From assembly GCA_000023725.1 (NCBI GenBank), contig CP001673.1:2614342-2678341 (forward strand): a stretch of 64,000 bases of DNA. The letters run 5' to 3'. A program made the position numbers and the translations under genes. Source of the DNA: Flavobacteriaceae bacterium 3519-10. Lineage in GTDB: Bacteria; Bacteroidota; Bacteroidia; Flavobacteriales; Weeksellaceae. Positions 32,476-41,912 of this stretch are shown piece after piece (within the stretch, counting starts at the first letter, position 1; each line of letters starts with the position of its first letter). A model generated the notes under the pieces. That model was not told where the DNA came from, ran no database searches, and saw nothing but the letters and a program-made list of their open reading frames with translations.

Positions 32476-33705
32476 TTATGCGATGTCGTTTATTTCTTCG
32501 ATATTCTGTTTTTTGCCCATGCCTTCTTCATCATAAACCTGTATTCTGGAGCTTACATTTAAGATAATCCCGAGCTGAATATAAGTCACCAACATGGATG
32601 TTCCACCGTAACTGATTAACGGCAAAGGCTGTCCGGTGACGGGTATGAGGTTCACGGCAACAGCAATATTCACTGCAAGCTGCACGAAAATCATGAGCCC
32701 GAGACTCAGCACCAGCAGACTTCCGAAAAAAGCTGGCATCTTACTCGCGATCATCACGATCCGGATAATCATTATTAAATAGAGCGAGATGAGCACCAGT
32801 GCGCCGACGAAGCCATATTCTTCCACGATAATCGCGAAAATAAAATCGGAGGCCGATTGCGGAAGCATTTGTTTCAGTGCGCTTTTCCCAGGTCCCATTC
32901 CGGCAATTCCACCATGTACGATGGCGGCTTTTGCCTGCATTACCTGGTAGTTTTTTGCCTTGTCTATTTCGTTTTCGATCTGGTTTTCCTGCTTAGAATC
33001 AAAAAAGACTTCGATGCGGCTCATCCATGTGTGCACACGGTTATTTTCTATGATGTCCGTCTTTAAAGCTAAAAACATGAAGATACCGATGGCTGCCGCG
33101 GAAAGGCCGCAGAATCCTAAAATATACTTTTTATTGAGTTGCCCGATCAGCATTACCGCAAGCGAAACGATGAGAATCATCAGCGCTGTAGACCCGTTAT
33201 CCTTTGCTACGAGGCCAAATACGAGCAATACCGGACCGAACACAAAAAGGATATTTTCCCACGTGTGGCGTTCTCTTTTTATCTTTTTGGTTAAATATCG
33301 GCACAGATAAATAACAAGCAACAGGTAAGCGAATGAAGACGGCTGGAATGAAATCGGCGTACCCGGAATTTTCAGCCAGCGTGAAGCGGAAGCTCCGTCG
33401 ATGGTCTGGCCTGTCACCATCGTTAAACCCAACAGCATAATCATCACCACAAGGCCGATGCTGCTCAGTTTGCCGATATATTCGTATTTGAAAACGCCGA
33501 CTCCACGCATGATCGCGAGCCCCAACACAACGAAAAAGGTATGTTTGAAGAGATGCGAAGTTGTGGTTCCGCTGTTTACAATATATTCCAAATTAGAACT
33601 CGCCGAATACACGGGAAATACCGAGAAGAACGAGATCAGCAAGACCACGCTCCAGAGTACTTTATCGCCTTTCAGCAGTTCGAATTTGTTTTCTGTTTCC
33701 TGCAT
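32476..33705 (-). CDS. ftsW: Peptidoglycan glycosyltransferase FtsW
   Basis: 409 residues with about ten membrane segments, SEDS family. FtsW polymerises lipid II at the septum with FtsI as partner. The signature PLISYGGTSMLVTY near the C-terminus and GMGPGKSALKQMLPQSASDF in the large periplasmic loop (with the catalytic aspartate region) are present. It overlaps no neighbour: murD ends 5 bases upstream of its start. The C-terminal ~20 residues are charged and cytoplasmic. Confidence 0.96.
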   Translation of the reverse strand: MQETENKFELLKGDKVLWSVVLLISFFSVFPVYSASSNLEYIVNSGTTTSHLFKHTFFVVLGLAIMRGVGVFKYEYIGKLSSIGLVVMIMLLGLTMVTGQTIDGASASRWLKIPGTPISFQPSSFAYLLLVIYLCRYLTKKIKRERHTWENILFVFGPVLLVFGLVAKDNGSTALMILIVSLAVMLIGQLNKKYILGFCGLSAAAIGIFMFLALKTDIIENNRVHTWMSRIEVFFDSKQENQIENEIDKAKNYQVMQAKAAIVHGGIAGMGPGKSALKQMLPQSASDFIFAIIVEEYGFVGALVLISLYLIMIIRIVMIASKMPAFFGSLLVLSLGLMIFVQLAVNIAVAVNLIPVTGQPLPLISYGGTSMLVTYIQLGIILNVSSRIQVYDEEGMGKKQNIEEINDIA

Positions 33706-33710
33706 TTTAA

Positions 33711-35054
33711 TTAACCTTTCACGGTTTCTGTTTTAAATACTTCCTTTTTAAACTGGTTTCCGCGGTCTTCGTAATTCTCGAACAGATCGAAGCTTGCGCA
33801 GCATGGCGAAAGCAGAACTGCATCGCCTTTGGCAGCCAGGGATTTCGAGATATTTACCGCTTCTGCCATACTGGATGTGCTGTAGATAAGGTCTTTTTTA
33901 CTCTTGAAGAAATCAACGATTTTCTGGTTGTCGAGACCCAGACATACAATCGCTTTCACTTTTCTTTTAACCAGGTCTTCAATTTCTGTGTAGTCGTTTC
34001 CTTTATCAATTCCGCCAACGATCCACACGGTCGGTTGTTTCATGCTTTCGAGGGCGTAATAAGTAGCGTTCACGTTTGTTGCCTTGCTGTCGTTAATAAA
34101 TCTAACACCGCCAGTTTCGGCTACCTGCTCAAGGCGGTGTTGCACTGCCTGAAAGGTCATCAGCGAATTGCGGATACTTTCATTGCTGATTTTCAGTATT
34201 TTACCTGCTATTGAAGCCGCCAGACTGTTTGCTACGTTATGATTTCCCACCAATGCGAGTTCGGCGATGTCCATTGAAAATTCATCCTGAAGTTTCACCA
34301 CCATTTTGTCGCCTGTGAAAAAACCACCTTCCTTCAGTTTTTCTTTAAGTGAAAACGGGATCATTTTGGCCTTAACTTCCAGTTTTTCAAGCAGATTCTG
34401 GCTCATTTCGTCATCTTTGTTATAAATGAAGAAATTATCGTTTTCCTGATTTTCGGCGATGCGGAATTTCGCAAGCGCATATTCTTCGTAGTTATAGTTG
34501 TACTGATCAAGATGATCCTGACTCAAATTCAACAACAGCGAAATATGAGGTCTGAAATTCTGAATATCATCTAACTGAAAAGAACTTACTTCCAATACAT
34601 AATAATCGAAACTTTCGTCGGCCACCTGTTTTGCGAAGCTTTTGCCAATGTTTCCGCCTAAACCAACTTTCAGCCCGTCATTTTTAAGAATATGATAAAT
34701 AAGCGATGTTGTCGTCGTTTTGCCATTGCTGCCGGTAATTGCAATGATCTTAGCGTTTGTAAATTCGGATGCGAACTCTATTTCGGAGGATAACCTGATG
34801 TCTTTCTGATTGATTTTAAAAATAATATCAGCTTTCTTAGGGATCCCGGGCGACTTGATAATCCAGTCTGCAGCAAGAATTCTTTCCTCGTCGTGCTTTC
34901 CTTCTTCGAAATCGATTTCGGCAGCAGTAAGCAGCTTTTTATAGTCTTCCCTGATCAGACCTTTGTCTGAAAGAAAGACGTCAAGCCCCTTTTTCTTCGC
35001 TAAATAGGCAGCGCCAAAACCGCTTTCTCCGCCTCCTAAAACAACTATTTTCAT
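33711..35054 (-). CDS. murD: UDP-N-acetylmuramoyl-L-alanine-D-glutamate ligase
   Basis: 447 residues from the ATG at 35054 (MKIVVLGGGESGFG). A reading from 35084 adds ten residues and is less likely. Adds D-glutamate to UDP-MurNAc-L-Ala. AITGSNGKTTTTSLIYHIL is the ATP loop, NLSQDHLDQYN and NDSKATNVNATYYALES are typical MurD motifs. It lies between mraY (68 bases) and ftsW (5 bases). Confidence 0.97.
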   Translation of the reverse strand: MKIVVLGGGESGFGAAYLAKKKGLDVFLSDKGLIREDYKKLLTAAEIDFEEGKHDEERILAADWIIKSPGIPKKADIIFKINQKDIRLSSEIEFASEFTNAKIIAITGSNGKTTTTSLIYHILKNDGLKVGLGGNIGKSFAKQVADESFDYYVLEVSSFQLDDIQNFRPHISLLLNLSQDHLDQYNYNYEEYALAKFRIAENQENDNFFIYNKDDEMSQNLLEKLEVKAKMIPFSLKEKLKEGGFFTGDKMVVKLQDEFSMDIAELALVGNHNVANSLAASIAGKILKISNESIRNSLMTFQAVQHRLEQVAETGGVRFINDSKATNVNATYYALESMKQPTVWIVGGIDKGNDYTEIEDLVKRKVKAIVCLGLDNQKIVDFFKSKKDLIYSTSSMAEAVNISKSLAAKGDAVLLSPCCASFDLFENYEDRGNQFKKEVFKTETVKG

Positions 35055-35122
35055 ATCTTTTTTAGATTTTAGATTCAGGAACAAGACTCTGTAATTCCCG
35101 ACTCCTGTTACCTGATTCTATT

Positions 35123-36364
35123 TTATCTTACTTTCAGTGTGATTAAGCAGATAATCGCAAATAAAACGCCCATAATAATCATCCTGTTCACGATTTTACT
35201 TTCGTGGTAACCTTCTTTCTGGTAATGATGATGCAGTGGCGACATCTTGAACAATCTGTTGTTCTGGGCATATTCTAACCCGAATTTCTTCTTTCTGTAT
35301 TTAAATACGGCTACCTGCAGCATCACCGAAATATTCTCGATGAGGAAAATCCCGCAAAGTACCGGAATCATCAGTTCCTTTCTTAAAATAATAGCCAGCA
35401 CGGCGATGACACCGCCCAACATTAAACTGCCTGTATCACCCATGAAAACCTGCGCCGGATACGTGTTGTACCAGAAAAAACCGATGACGGCGCCCACCAG
35501 GGCCAGCGCAAAAATGGTGGTTTCGCCCATATTCGGTAAAAACATGATATTCAGATAATCTGCAAAGATGATGTTACCCGAAATGTAGGCGAAAAACGCG
35601 AGCGTGAGCAGTATGACGACACTTGTGCCCGCGGCGAGACCATCGATTCCGTCCGAAATATTAGCTCCGTTGGAAACCGCTGTCACGATAAAAATAACCA
35701 TCGGAATAAAAACGATCCAGGCCCATTCGTGTGCTTCTTCGGGAGTCATCCAGAACAGAATACCGCTGTAATCGAACTCGTTGTTCTTAACAAACGGCAC
35801 CGTGGAAACTGTGGATTTTTCTGTAGGCATAAAGTTGCGCTCCACCGTATTTCTGTTGATTTCCTTGGCATCAGCGTATTTTCTTTTCACCGTAACGTCG
35901 GGATGGAAATACATAATAACGCCCACGATCAGTCCGAGGCCGACCTGACCAATTACTTTAAATTTCCCGCTGAGACCATCTTTATTCTGTTTGATCTTTT
36001 TTAAATAATCGTCAATAAACCCGATAGCACCCATCCAAACTACGGATATGATGAGCAGCACGATATAAATGTTAAGAATTCTTGTAAACAGCAAAACCGG
36101 GATCAGCGTGGCCAGAATAATTATCAGGCCACCCATCGTTGGCGTGCCCTCTTTTTGCTTCTGCCCTTCAAGACCTAAATCCCGAACCTGCTCGCCCATT
36201 TGCTTTTTGCGCAGATAGTTGATAATCTTTTTCCCGAAAATAAGCGCGATCACCAGCGAAAGAAGCACCGCCATTCCTGCGCGGAAGGAGATAAACCGGA
36301 ACATGCCGAGCCCGGGAACGTGAATTCCGTGGCTGGTGAGATATTCGTAGAGATAGTATAACAT
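35123..36364 (-). CDS. mraY: Phospho-N-acetylmuramoyl-pentapeptide transferase
   Basis: 413 residues, about ten membrane segments. Transfers phospho-MurNAc-pentapeptide to undecaprenyl phosphate, making lipid I. GTPTMGG, the aspartate pair in [13 protein letters not shown], and [12 protein letters not shown] are the catalytic MraY motifs. About 45 extra residues lie in a cytoplasmic or periplasmic loop around 165-215 compared with the ~360-residue E. coli enzyme, as usual in Bacteroidota. It follows murE by 41 bases. Confidence 0.97.
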   Translation of the reverse strand: MLYYLYEYLTSHGIHVPGLGMFRFISFRAGMAVLLSLVIALIFGKKIINYLRKKQMGEQVRDLGLEGQKQKEGTPTMGGLIIILATLIPVLLFTRILNIYIVLLIISVVWMGAIGFIDDYLKKIKQNKDGLSGKFKVIGQVGLGLIVGVIMYFHPDVTVKRKYADAKEINRNTVERNFMPTEKSTVSTVPFVKNNEFDYSGILFWMTPEEAHEWAWIVFIPMVIFIVTAVSNGANISDGIDGLAAGTSVVILLTLAFFAYISGNIIFADYLNIMFLPNMGETTIFALALVGAVIGFFWYNTYPAQVFMGDTGSLMLGGVIAVLAIILRKELMIPVLCGIFLIENISVMLQVAVFKYRKKKFGLEYAQNNRLFKMSPLHHHYQKEGYHESKIVNRMIIMGVLFAIICLITLKVR

Positions 36365-36405
36365 TGGCTTGGTGTTGGTGATGGTTGATTAACTTATTTC
36401 CTAAT

Positions 36406-37866
36406 TTATTTCGACATCAGGCGGGTTAATTCAACAATGGTTTCTTTATCGTCGAAATGTACTTTTTGGCCATTGATTTCCTGATAGTTTTCGTGGCCTT
36501 TGCCCGCCACGAGCACAATATCTTTTGGCTCCGCGAATTTTATTGCCATTTTTATCGCGTCGCGCCTGTCCGGGATTGACGTGTATTTGCTGTAATACTG
36601 CGGCTCCACACCGGCTTCAATCTCCTTTATAATGTCGCCCGGGTTTTCACTCCGCGGGTTATCTGATGTAATGATCGTCAGTGTTGATTTTCGCGTTGAT
36701 ATTTTGCCCATTTCGGGGCGTTTCGTCTGGTCACGTTCTCCGCCACAACCGAAAACAGTGATCAGTCTTTCGTTTTTAGTCCGTATTTCGTTAATCGAGT
36801 CGAGGATATTATCGAGAGCATCAGGCGTGTGGGCATAATCGATGACAAAGAAAATTCCGCCGTCTGATTTTAAAGTTTCGAACCTTCCCTTCACTCTTTT
36901 CAGAAGCGAGATCGCTTTTAATACGTCATCACTGTGAAAACCGCATTCGAGGGCAATTGCATAGGCAAGAAGAAGATTGTAGACATTAAACCTTCCTGTT
37001 AAAGTCGTCCAGAATTCCTTACCGTCGAAGTTCAGCAGCATGCCGTTGAAATCGGTTTCGGTGGTTTTGCCGTGATAATCGGCCATTGTTTTCAAAGCGT
37101 AGGATTTCCGGGTCGCTTTGGTATTCTGAAGCATTATTTTTCCGTTTTTATCATCGAGATTGGTAATTGCAACGGCATCTGGATTCAAACCATCAAAGAA
37201 ACTTTGCTTGGTTTTTAAATACTCGCTGAAGGTTTTATGATAATCAAGATGGTCGTGCGAAATATTGGTGAATCCGGCAATTTTAAAATGCAGCCTTTCA
37301 GTACGTTTCTGATGAATCCCATGCGACGAAACCTCCATGAACGCGTATTCGCAGCCGGCTTCAACAGCTTCAGCTAAAATCTTATTTAAAGTGATCACAT
37401 CGGGCGTCGTATGCGTAGATGGCAACACTTTATCCGCAATTCGGTATTCCACTGTGGATATCAGCGCAGATTTAAAACCTAAATATTTAAACAGATCATA
37501 AAGAATCGTAGTGACCGAAGTTTTGCCGTTGGTTCCGGTGATGCCTATTAAATTGAGTTTTTCTGAAGGATTTCCGAAAAAACCGGAAGCAAGTTGGCCT
37601 AAAGCTTTCGCGCTGTCTTCTACTTTTATGTAGGTTATGTCCGTATCTATATTTTCGGGGAAAGCATTACAAACAACGGCCGCCGCGCCCTGTGCCACAG
37701 CGGCATCAATAAAAGAATGCCCGTCCGCAACAGTTCCTTTAACGGCAACGTACAGTGATCCGGCAACAGCTTTGCGGCTGTCGGAAACGATTGCTGATAT
37801 GTCCCGGTTTCTATCACCGAGGATATCGAGAATCTGGACTTTCTTTATTAAATCTTCTAAATTCAT
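36406..37866 (-). CDS. murE: UDP-MurNAc-tripeptide synthetase (meso-DAP adding)
   Basis: 486 residues from the ATG at 37866 (a GTG two codons earlier is possible). IGITGTNGKTSVTTILY is the ATP loop. The substrate-recognition motif is DNPRSENP, the form that selects meso-diaminopimelate rather than lysine, so the cell wall should be of the DAP type. It lies 39 bases after ftsI. murF, which usually follows murE in other phyla, is absent from this cluster. Confidence 0.97.
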   Translation of the reverse strand: MNLEDLIKKVQILDILGDRNRDISAIVSDSRKAVAGSLYVAVKGTVADGHSFIDAAVAQGAAAVVCNAFPENIDTDITYIKVEDSAKALGQLASGFFGNPSEKLNLIGITGTNGKTSVTTILYDLFKYLGFKSALISTVEYRIADKVLPSTHTTPDVITLNKILAEAVEAGCEYAFMEVSSHGIHQKRTERLHFKIAGFTNISHDHLDYHKTFSEYLKTKQSFFDGLNPDAVAITNLDDKNGKIMLQNTKATRKSYALKTMADYHGKTTETDFNGMLLNFDGKEFWTTLTGRFNVYNLLLAYAIALECGFHSDDVLKAISLLKRVKGRFETLKSDGGIFFVIDYAHTPDALDNILDSINEIRTKNERLITVFGCGGERDQTKRPEMGKISTRKSTLTIITSDNPRSENPGDIIKEIEAGVEPQYYSKYTSIPDRRDAIKMAIKFAEPKDIVLVAGKGHENYQEINGQKVHFDDKETIVELTRLMSK

Positions 37867-37905
37867 GATCACTTAAACATGGACAAACCGCAATTTGCCC
37901 GGACA

Positions 37906-39897
37906 TTAATTCTGTAAACTCAGATATATTCTCTGGTCTTTATTTATTGTAGTTCCTTCCAGCGGAAACTGCTCTCTAATTCGGCCTACACCCTTATAAT
38001 CAACACGATAGCCTTGGTTTTCAAGTTGCGGAATAACGTTCTTACCGATCAGACCTACTACCTTAGGCATCTGTTTGCCGCGAACGGCAACTTTTACGTT
38101 AGGTCCCACCATTCTGCTCAGATCCACTTTTTTATCAACAAGCATTTCGGGTTCTACGTTCTGGGGAGTTTTAAGGAAAGTTTTACCCGCAATTTCTTTA
38201 AAGACCGGCGCTGCCACGGTAGAACCGTAATAACTTTTAGAAGGGTCGGGCTGGTTCACCATTACAATACACGTATACTTCGGATTGTCGGCGGGGTAAA
38301 AACCTGCAAAACTCGCCTGATATTTTGCGGGACCGGGTTTCCAGTATTCAAATCTCGCTGTTCCTGTTTTTCCCGCCATTTTAAGGTTTGGTGTGAAAAT
38401 ACTTTTGGCAGTTCCTTTTTCAACGGCTTTCGTCAGCGCGTTTGTCATCATGGTAATCGCTTTTGCCGAAGCCATTTTATTTACCATCACCTCAGGTTTT
38501 GCTGTGTAGAGTTCCTGGCCGTCTTTCATAATTTTATCGATGAAAAGAGGCTTCAGCATCTTGCCCTTATTTGCAATTCCGTTGTAGAAAGTGGTGAGTT
38601 GCAGCAAATTAAACCTCGAAGAATATCCGTACGACAGCGAGGCCAATGTAGCCGCGTTCCATCTTTTATTTTCAGGGGTTACAATGAAAGGCTTGGTGAT
38701 TCCGGGCAGTTCGATCTCCATTTTATCAAACATTTTCCAGCGCTTTAAGTGGTCGAGGAAAACGTCCGGTTTATCAGCGTAATACTGCGTAATCAGTTTT
38801 GCGGAACCTACGTTACTCGATTTTGCCAGAACATCTGCAATTTCGTAAACGCCGCCGCCGTGGCCGTCTGAAATGCGCTGTTTGGCGTAGGTCCAGACAC
38901 CGTTACCTACATTAACTGTCGTATTCTCATCGATGAATCCATCATCCATCGCCGCCAGTAACGATACTGCTTTAAAAGTTGATCCGGGTTCTGTAGCGTC
39001 TTTCAGAGCGTAATTATAAGAATCCACGTACATGCCCGGCTCAGTGCGTTTTAGGTTTACCATGGCCTTTACTTTGCCAGTTGCTACCTCCATCACGAGT
39101 ACGCTGCCGTGGTCTGCGTCGAAATTGATGAGTTGTTTTTCGAGCGCGGAATGCGCAATATCCTGGATTCTTAAATCGATCGTTGTGTAAACATCCTGTC
39201 CGTCCACAGGTTCTTTAACCCGCCAGTAATCGATAGGTTTCCACTGGCTTGAATTCACGCGCTGTTCCAGCCGGGTGCCATCGCTTCCGGTCATGTATTT
39301 TGAAAATGCACCTTCGAGACCGGATTTCGCGACGCCGTTATCCATCCCGATGGTTCCCGCACCAATCTGTGTGGTCGCCAGTTCGCGTTTGAAATTACGG
39401 TCGATGATGAAACCGCCTTTATTTTTTCCTTTTTTGAATATTGGGAACTTGCGGATGCGGTCATAATCATCGAAATCAAGGCCTTTTACCAATGAATAAT
39501 ATTGGTTTTGAGCTTTTCTCTGCTGATCAAGCCGGTCGCGAAAATAACTTCGCGGCTTGCCGAACATATTCGAAAGAGAATCGGTAAGTGCGGCAATATT
39601 GTTAGAGTAAACAGTGTCTTTAATGGTTTTAAAATCAAGAAAAACATCATAACGCATGACGGTTGTAGCCAAAATGGAACCGTCGGCCGCGTACAGATTT
39701 CCGCGTGCCGCCTTTAAGGTAGCTTCACGGTAATTCTTGCTGATATAATCCTGTTTAATCGCCTGAACATTAGTGTTCTGAAGCACAAGAATACGCGCCA
39801 GAAACACCACAAACAGGATGAAAGCTGCCCCAACAAAGAGATAGCCCCATCTTAAAGTTTTTGAGCGTTTAGCTTCGAATTCATTTTTTACCGCCAT
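37906..39897 (-). CDS. ftsI: Septal peptidoglycan transpeptidase FtsI (PBP3) with PASTA domain
   Basis: 663 residues. One N-terminal membrane segment (about 17-39), a dimerisation domain and the class B transpeptidase domain with S-T-F-K (active serine 306), S-S-N (360-362) and K-T-G-T (510-513). A single PASTA domain closes the protein (KQMPKVVGLIGKNVIPQLE...). It cross-links peptidoglycan at the septum as FtsW partner and is a beta-lactam target. Its start overlaps the end of ftsL by 17 bases, coupling their translation. Confidence 0.95.
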   Translation of the reverse strand: MAVKNEFEAKRSKTLRWGYLFVGAAFILFVVFLARILVLQNTNVQAIKQDYISKNYREATLKAARGNLYAADGSILATTVMRYDVFLDFKTIKDTVYSNNIAALTDSLSNMFGKPRSYFRDRLDQQRKAQNQYYSLVKGLDFDDYDRIRKFPIFKKGKNKGGFIIDRNFKRELATTQIGAGTIGMDNGVAKSGLEGAFSKYMTGSDGTRLEQRVNSSQWKPIDYWRVKEPVDGQDVYTTIDLRIQDIAHSALEKQLINFDADHGSVLVMEVATGKVKAMVNLKRTEPGMYVDSYNYALKDATEPGSTFKAVSLLAAMDDGFIDENTTVNVGNGVWTYAKQRISDGHGGGVYEIADVLAKSSNVGSAKLITQYYADKPDVFLDHLKRWKMFDKMEIELPGITKPFIVTPENKRWNAATLASLSYGYSSRFNLLQLTTFYNGIANKGKMLKPLFIDKIMKDGQELYTAKPEVMVNKMASAKAITMMTNALTKAVEKGTAKSIFTPNLKMAGKTGTARFEYWKPGPAKYQASFAGFYPADNPKYTCIVMVNQPDPSKSYYGSTVAAPVFKEIAGKTFLKTPQNVEPEMLVDKKVDLSRMVGPNVKVAVRGKQMPKVVGLIGKNVIPQLENQGYRVDYKGVGRIREQFPLEGTTINKDQRIYLSLQN

Positions 39898-40246
39898 CTG
39901 TGCTGTCTAGTTTTATCAATAATTTATGCGGATGGTTTTCCAGCGATAACAGCGAGTCTTCTACCATCTCTTTACCAAGTTCAGACTCCAGTTTTACCTT
40001 TATCAGTCGGCTCTGCGCGTATGCATTGCGCGATTTGTATTCTTCGGTCTGTTCTTTCAGATCGTTCACCAGCTCGATTTTCTGGCTCACCAGGTGATTG
40101 CTGTAAATCATAATCATCAGCAACACAAAAACCAGCAGAAAATACCGGTAGTGGATCTTCACCTCATCACGGTTCAGAAAATTTCCCTTCACAATATCTA
40201 TGAAGGTTAATTTTTTCTGGGTCCGGTATGTCGGTTTTTTAGCCAT
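39881..40246 (-). CDS. ftsL: FtsL-like division protein
   Basis: 121 residues: a basic cytoplasmic N-terminus of about 35 residues, one membrane segment (about 35-48, YFLLVFVLLMIMIYS) and a periplasmic coiled coil (IELVNDLKEQTEEYKSRNAYAQS). FtsL sequences diverge widely; the call rests on topology and on the position between rsmH and ftsI, where ftsL always lies. It overlaps ftsI by 17 bases. Confidence 0.85.
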   Translation of the reverse strand: MAKKPTYRTQKKLTFIDIVKGNFLNRDEVKIHYRYFLLVFVLLMIMIYSNHLVSQKIELVNDLKEQTEEYKSRNAYAQSRLIKVKLESELGKEMVEDSLLSLENHPHKLLIKLDSTDGGKK

Positions 40247-40268
40247 TGTTCTTTAATTTGAGTGCGGA

Positions 40269-41162
40269 TTATATTTTAATGCCCACACGCATTTTTGCGC
40301 TTCTCGCTCTGGAATTTTCTTCGATCTCGGTGGCATCAGGAATAACCGCTTTGGTCTGCAGCAATTCGAAAGTCTTCTGGAAATTGCCGTAAATATCTCT
40401 TGCGGGCTCGCCTTCGAACATTCCGTTCTTCAGATACCGCTTTACAAGGCGGTCTTCAAGCGAGTGATATGAAATCACGACTAAACGGCCATTAGGTTTA
40501 AGTATATTATAAGACTGCACCAGCATTTCCTTTAGAACCTCAAGTTCCTGATTCACTTCTATGCGAACGGCCTGAAACACCTGGGCAAAAAATTTATTCT
40601 GCTTGAACTGCGGAATGTAGCTGAAGAGTTTTTTCAGGTCTTCAGTAGTTTCAATTGGCTTCAGTTTGCGGTGATGCACTATTTCTCTTGCCAGTTTTCG
40701 GGCTTCGCGCAACTCACCATAATAATAAAATATATCCGCAAGCTGCTCTTCCTCATATTCGTTGATCACTTTCTTCGCATCGAGCGGCTGCAAAACATTC
40801 ATCCTCATATCCAGCGGTGCGTCGCTTCGCGTAGAAAATCCGCGCTCGGCTGCGTCAAACTGGTGTGAAGACACTCCCAAATCTGCCAAAACCCCATCTA
40901 CACCTTTAATTCCGTACACCATCAAAGAATTTTCTAAAAACCGGAAATTCTGATTGATGAGCGTAAAACGGTCGTCTTCAATTGTGTTTTTTAAAGCATC
41001 CAAATCCTGATCAAAACTGAAAAGCCTGCCTTTAGATGAAAGTTTTCTAAGGATCGCGGCAGAGTGTCCGCCGCCGCCGAAAGTTACATCCACGTAAATT
41101 CCGTCGGGATTCGTCACCAAATCGTCCACGCTTCTCGTCAGCAAAACAGGATTATGATACAT
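40269..41162 (-). CDS. rsmH: 16S rRNA (cytosine1402-N4)-methyltransferase
   Basis: 297 residues, also called MraW. It methylates C1402 of 16S rRNA at the P site. YVDVTFGGGGHSAAIL is the S-adenosylmethionine loop, GVLADLGVSSHQFD and VVISYHSLEDRLVKRYL are signature motifs. It lies 28 bases after mraZ and 22 bases before ftsL. Confidence 0.97.
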   Translation of the reverse strand: MYHNPVLLTRSVDDLVTNPDGIYVDVTFGGGGHSAAILRKLSSKGRLFSFDQDLDALKNTIEDDRFTLINQNFRFLENSLMVYGIKGVDGVLADLGVSSHQFDAAERGFSTRSDAPLDMRMNVLQPLDAKKVINEYEEEQLADIFYYYGELREARKLAREIVHHRKLKPIETTEDLKKLFSYIPQFKQNKFFAQVFQAVRIEVNQELEVLKEMLVQSYNILKPNGRLVVISYHSLEDRLVKRYLKNGMFEGEPARDIYGNFQKTFELLQTKAVIPDATEIEENSRARSAKMRVGIKI

Positions 41163-41190
41163 TCTCTATATATTTACCCAATAGTTGGGA

Positions 41191-41661
41191 TTACAATTCA
41201 TCTTCAGTGAAGCTAAGATCGCCCATTACCTCTTCTGCAAGTTTCGCAAAATCTTCCTCAGAAGTCGCAATTACACTTTCGTAAGCGTCTTTATCCCAAA
41301 TTTCGAAGAGGCCGCCGGCGCTTGTGATTACGACTTCTTTTTTAAGTTTCGCAAACCCCACCAAATCTTTCGGGATCTGCAGACGTCCCACATTATCAGG
41401 CTCTACCGTTTTCAAACCTGCCGTAAACTGGCGGATGAAATCGGCATTTTTCTTTTGGAAACGATTAAGGCCGTTGATCTTTTCCATCAGCTTTTCCCAG
41501 CCTGCCATAGGATAAACCTCGAGGCATGACTGAAATACAGAACGCTTCACCACAAATGCGTCTCCTCCGAAATTCTCCATCTGTTTTACCAGTGAAGACG
41601 GAAGTTTCAGGCGCCCTTTGTCGTCGATTTTGCATTCGTATGTGCCGATGAAATTCTTCAT
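41191..41661 (-). CDS. mraZ: Transcriptional regulator MraZ
   Basis: 156 residues from the ATG at 41661; a longer reading from 41700 would run through the promoter. It has two SpoVT/AbrB domains (DDKGRLKLPSSL near residue 12 and DNVGRLQIPKDL near 92) with the DxxxR motif in each, forming a ring-shaped DNA-binding oligomer. In E. coli MraZ represses its own dcw operon by binding TGGGA-type repeats; two such repeats lie just upstream here. It is the first gene of the dcw cluster. Confidence 0.95.
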   Translation of the reverse strand: MKNFIGTYECKIDDKGRLKLPSSLVKQMENFGGDAFVVKRSVFQSCLEVYPMAGWEKLMEKINGLNRFQKKNADFIRQFTAGLKTVEPDNVGRLQIPKDLVGFAKLKKEVVITSAGGLFEIWDKDAYESVIATSEEDFAKLAEEVMGDLSFTEDEL

Positions 41662-41667
41662 TTGGGA

Positions 41668-41675
41668 CAAATTTA
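41668..41675 (-). promoter_or_regulatory. -7 box of the dcw cluster, almost touching the mraZ start
   Basis: The minus strand reads TAAATTTG, then TCCCAA, then ATG. Six bases separate box and start codon, so the mraZ mRNA is predicted to be leaderless or nearly so. Confidence 0.65.
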
Positions 41676-41694
41676 TAGAAAAATTTCTAAAAGC

Positions 41695-41710
41695 TCCCAC
41701 TTTTTCCCAC
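41695..41710 (-). promoter_or_regulatory. MraZ operator candidate
   Basis: On the minus strand AAAGTGGGA occurs twice with a 10-base period (GTGGGA at 41710-41705 and 41700-41695). This matches the direct TGGGA-type repeats bound by MraZ in other bacteria. It covers the -33 region of the promoter, as a repressor site would. Confidence 0.65.
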
Positions 41711-41883
41711 TTTTTGACTTATTGTTAATAAGTTTTGAATAATGCATTAAAATATTGATATCAAACCAGTTACCTGCCCGAAACCGGCCATCAAATATTT
41801 GCCGGTGGCCCTGTGATAATCCGCCGAATATTTTTATATTTAATGAATATTCCTTCACTTAAAAACTGTTGGTCTTTAATTTG

Positions 41884-41891
41884 TATTTTTG
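41884..41891 (+). promoter_or_regulatory. -7 box of the hydrolase gene
   Basis: TATTTTTG matches TAnnTTTG. Its last three bases are the apparent TTG start at 41889; the true ATG is 21 bases further on. Confidence 0.6.
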
Positions 41892-41912
41892 CAACGCTTA
41901 GGAAGCAACTTT

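Noticed and set aside
38014-38748. A 244-codon open frame on the plus strand
   Set aside because: It lies wholly antisense within ftsI, whose protein has all catalytic motifs; the antisense translation resembles no family and is rich in H, R, C and F as expected of a shadow frame.
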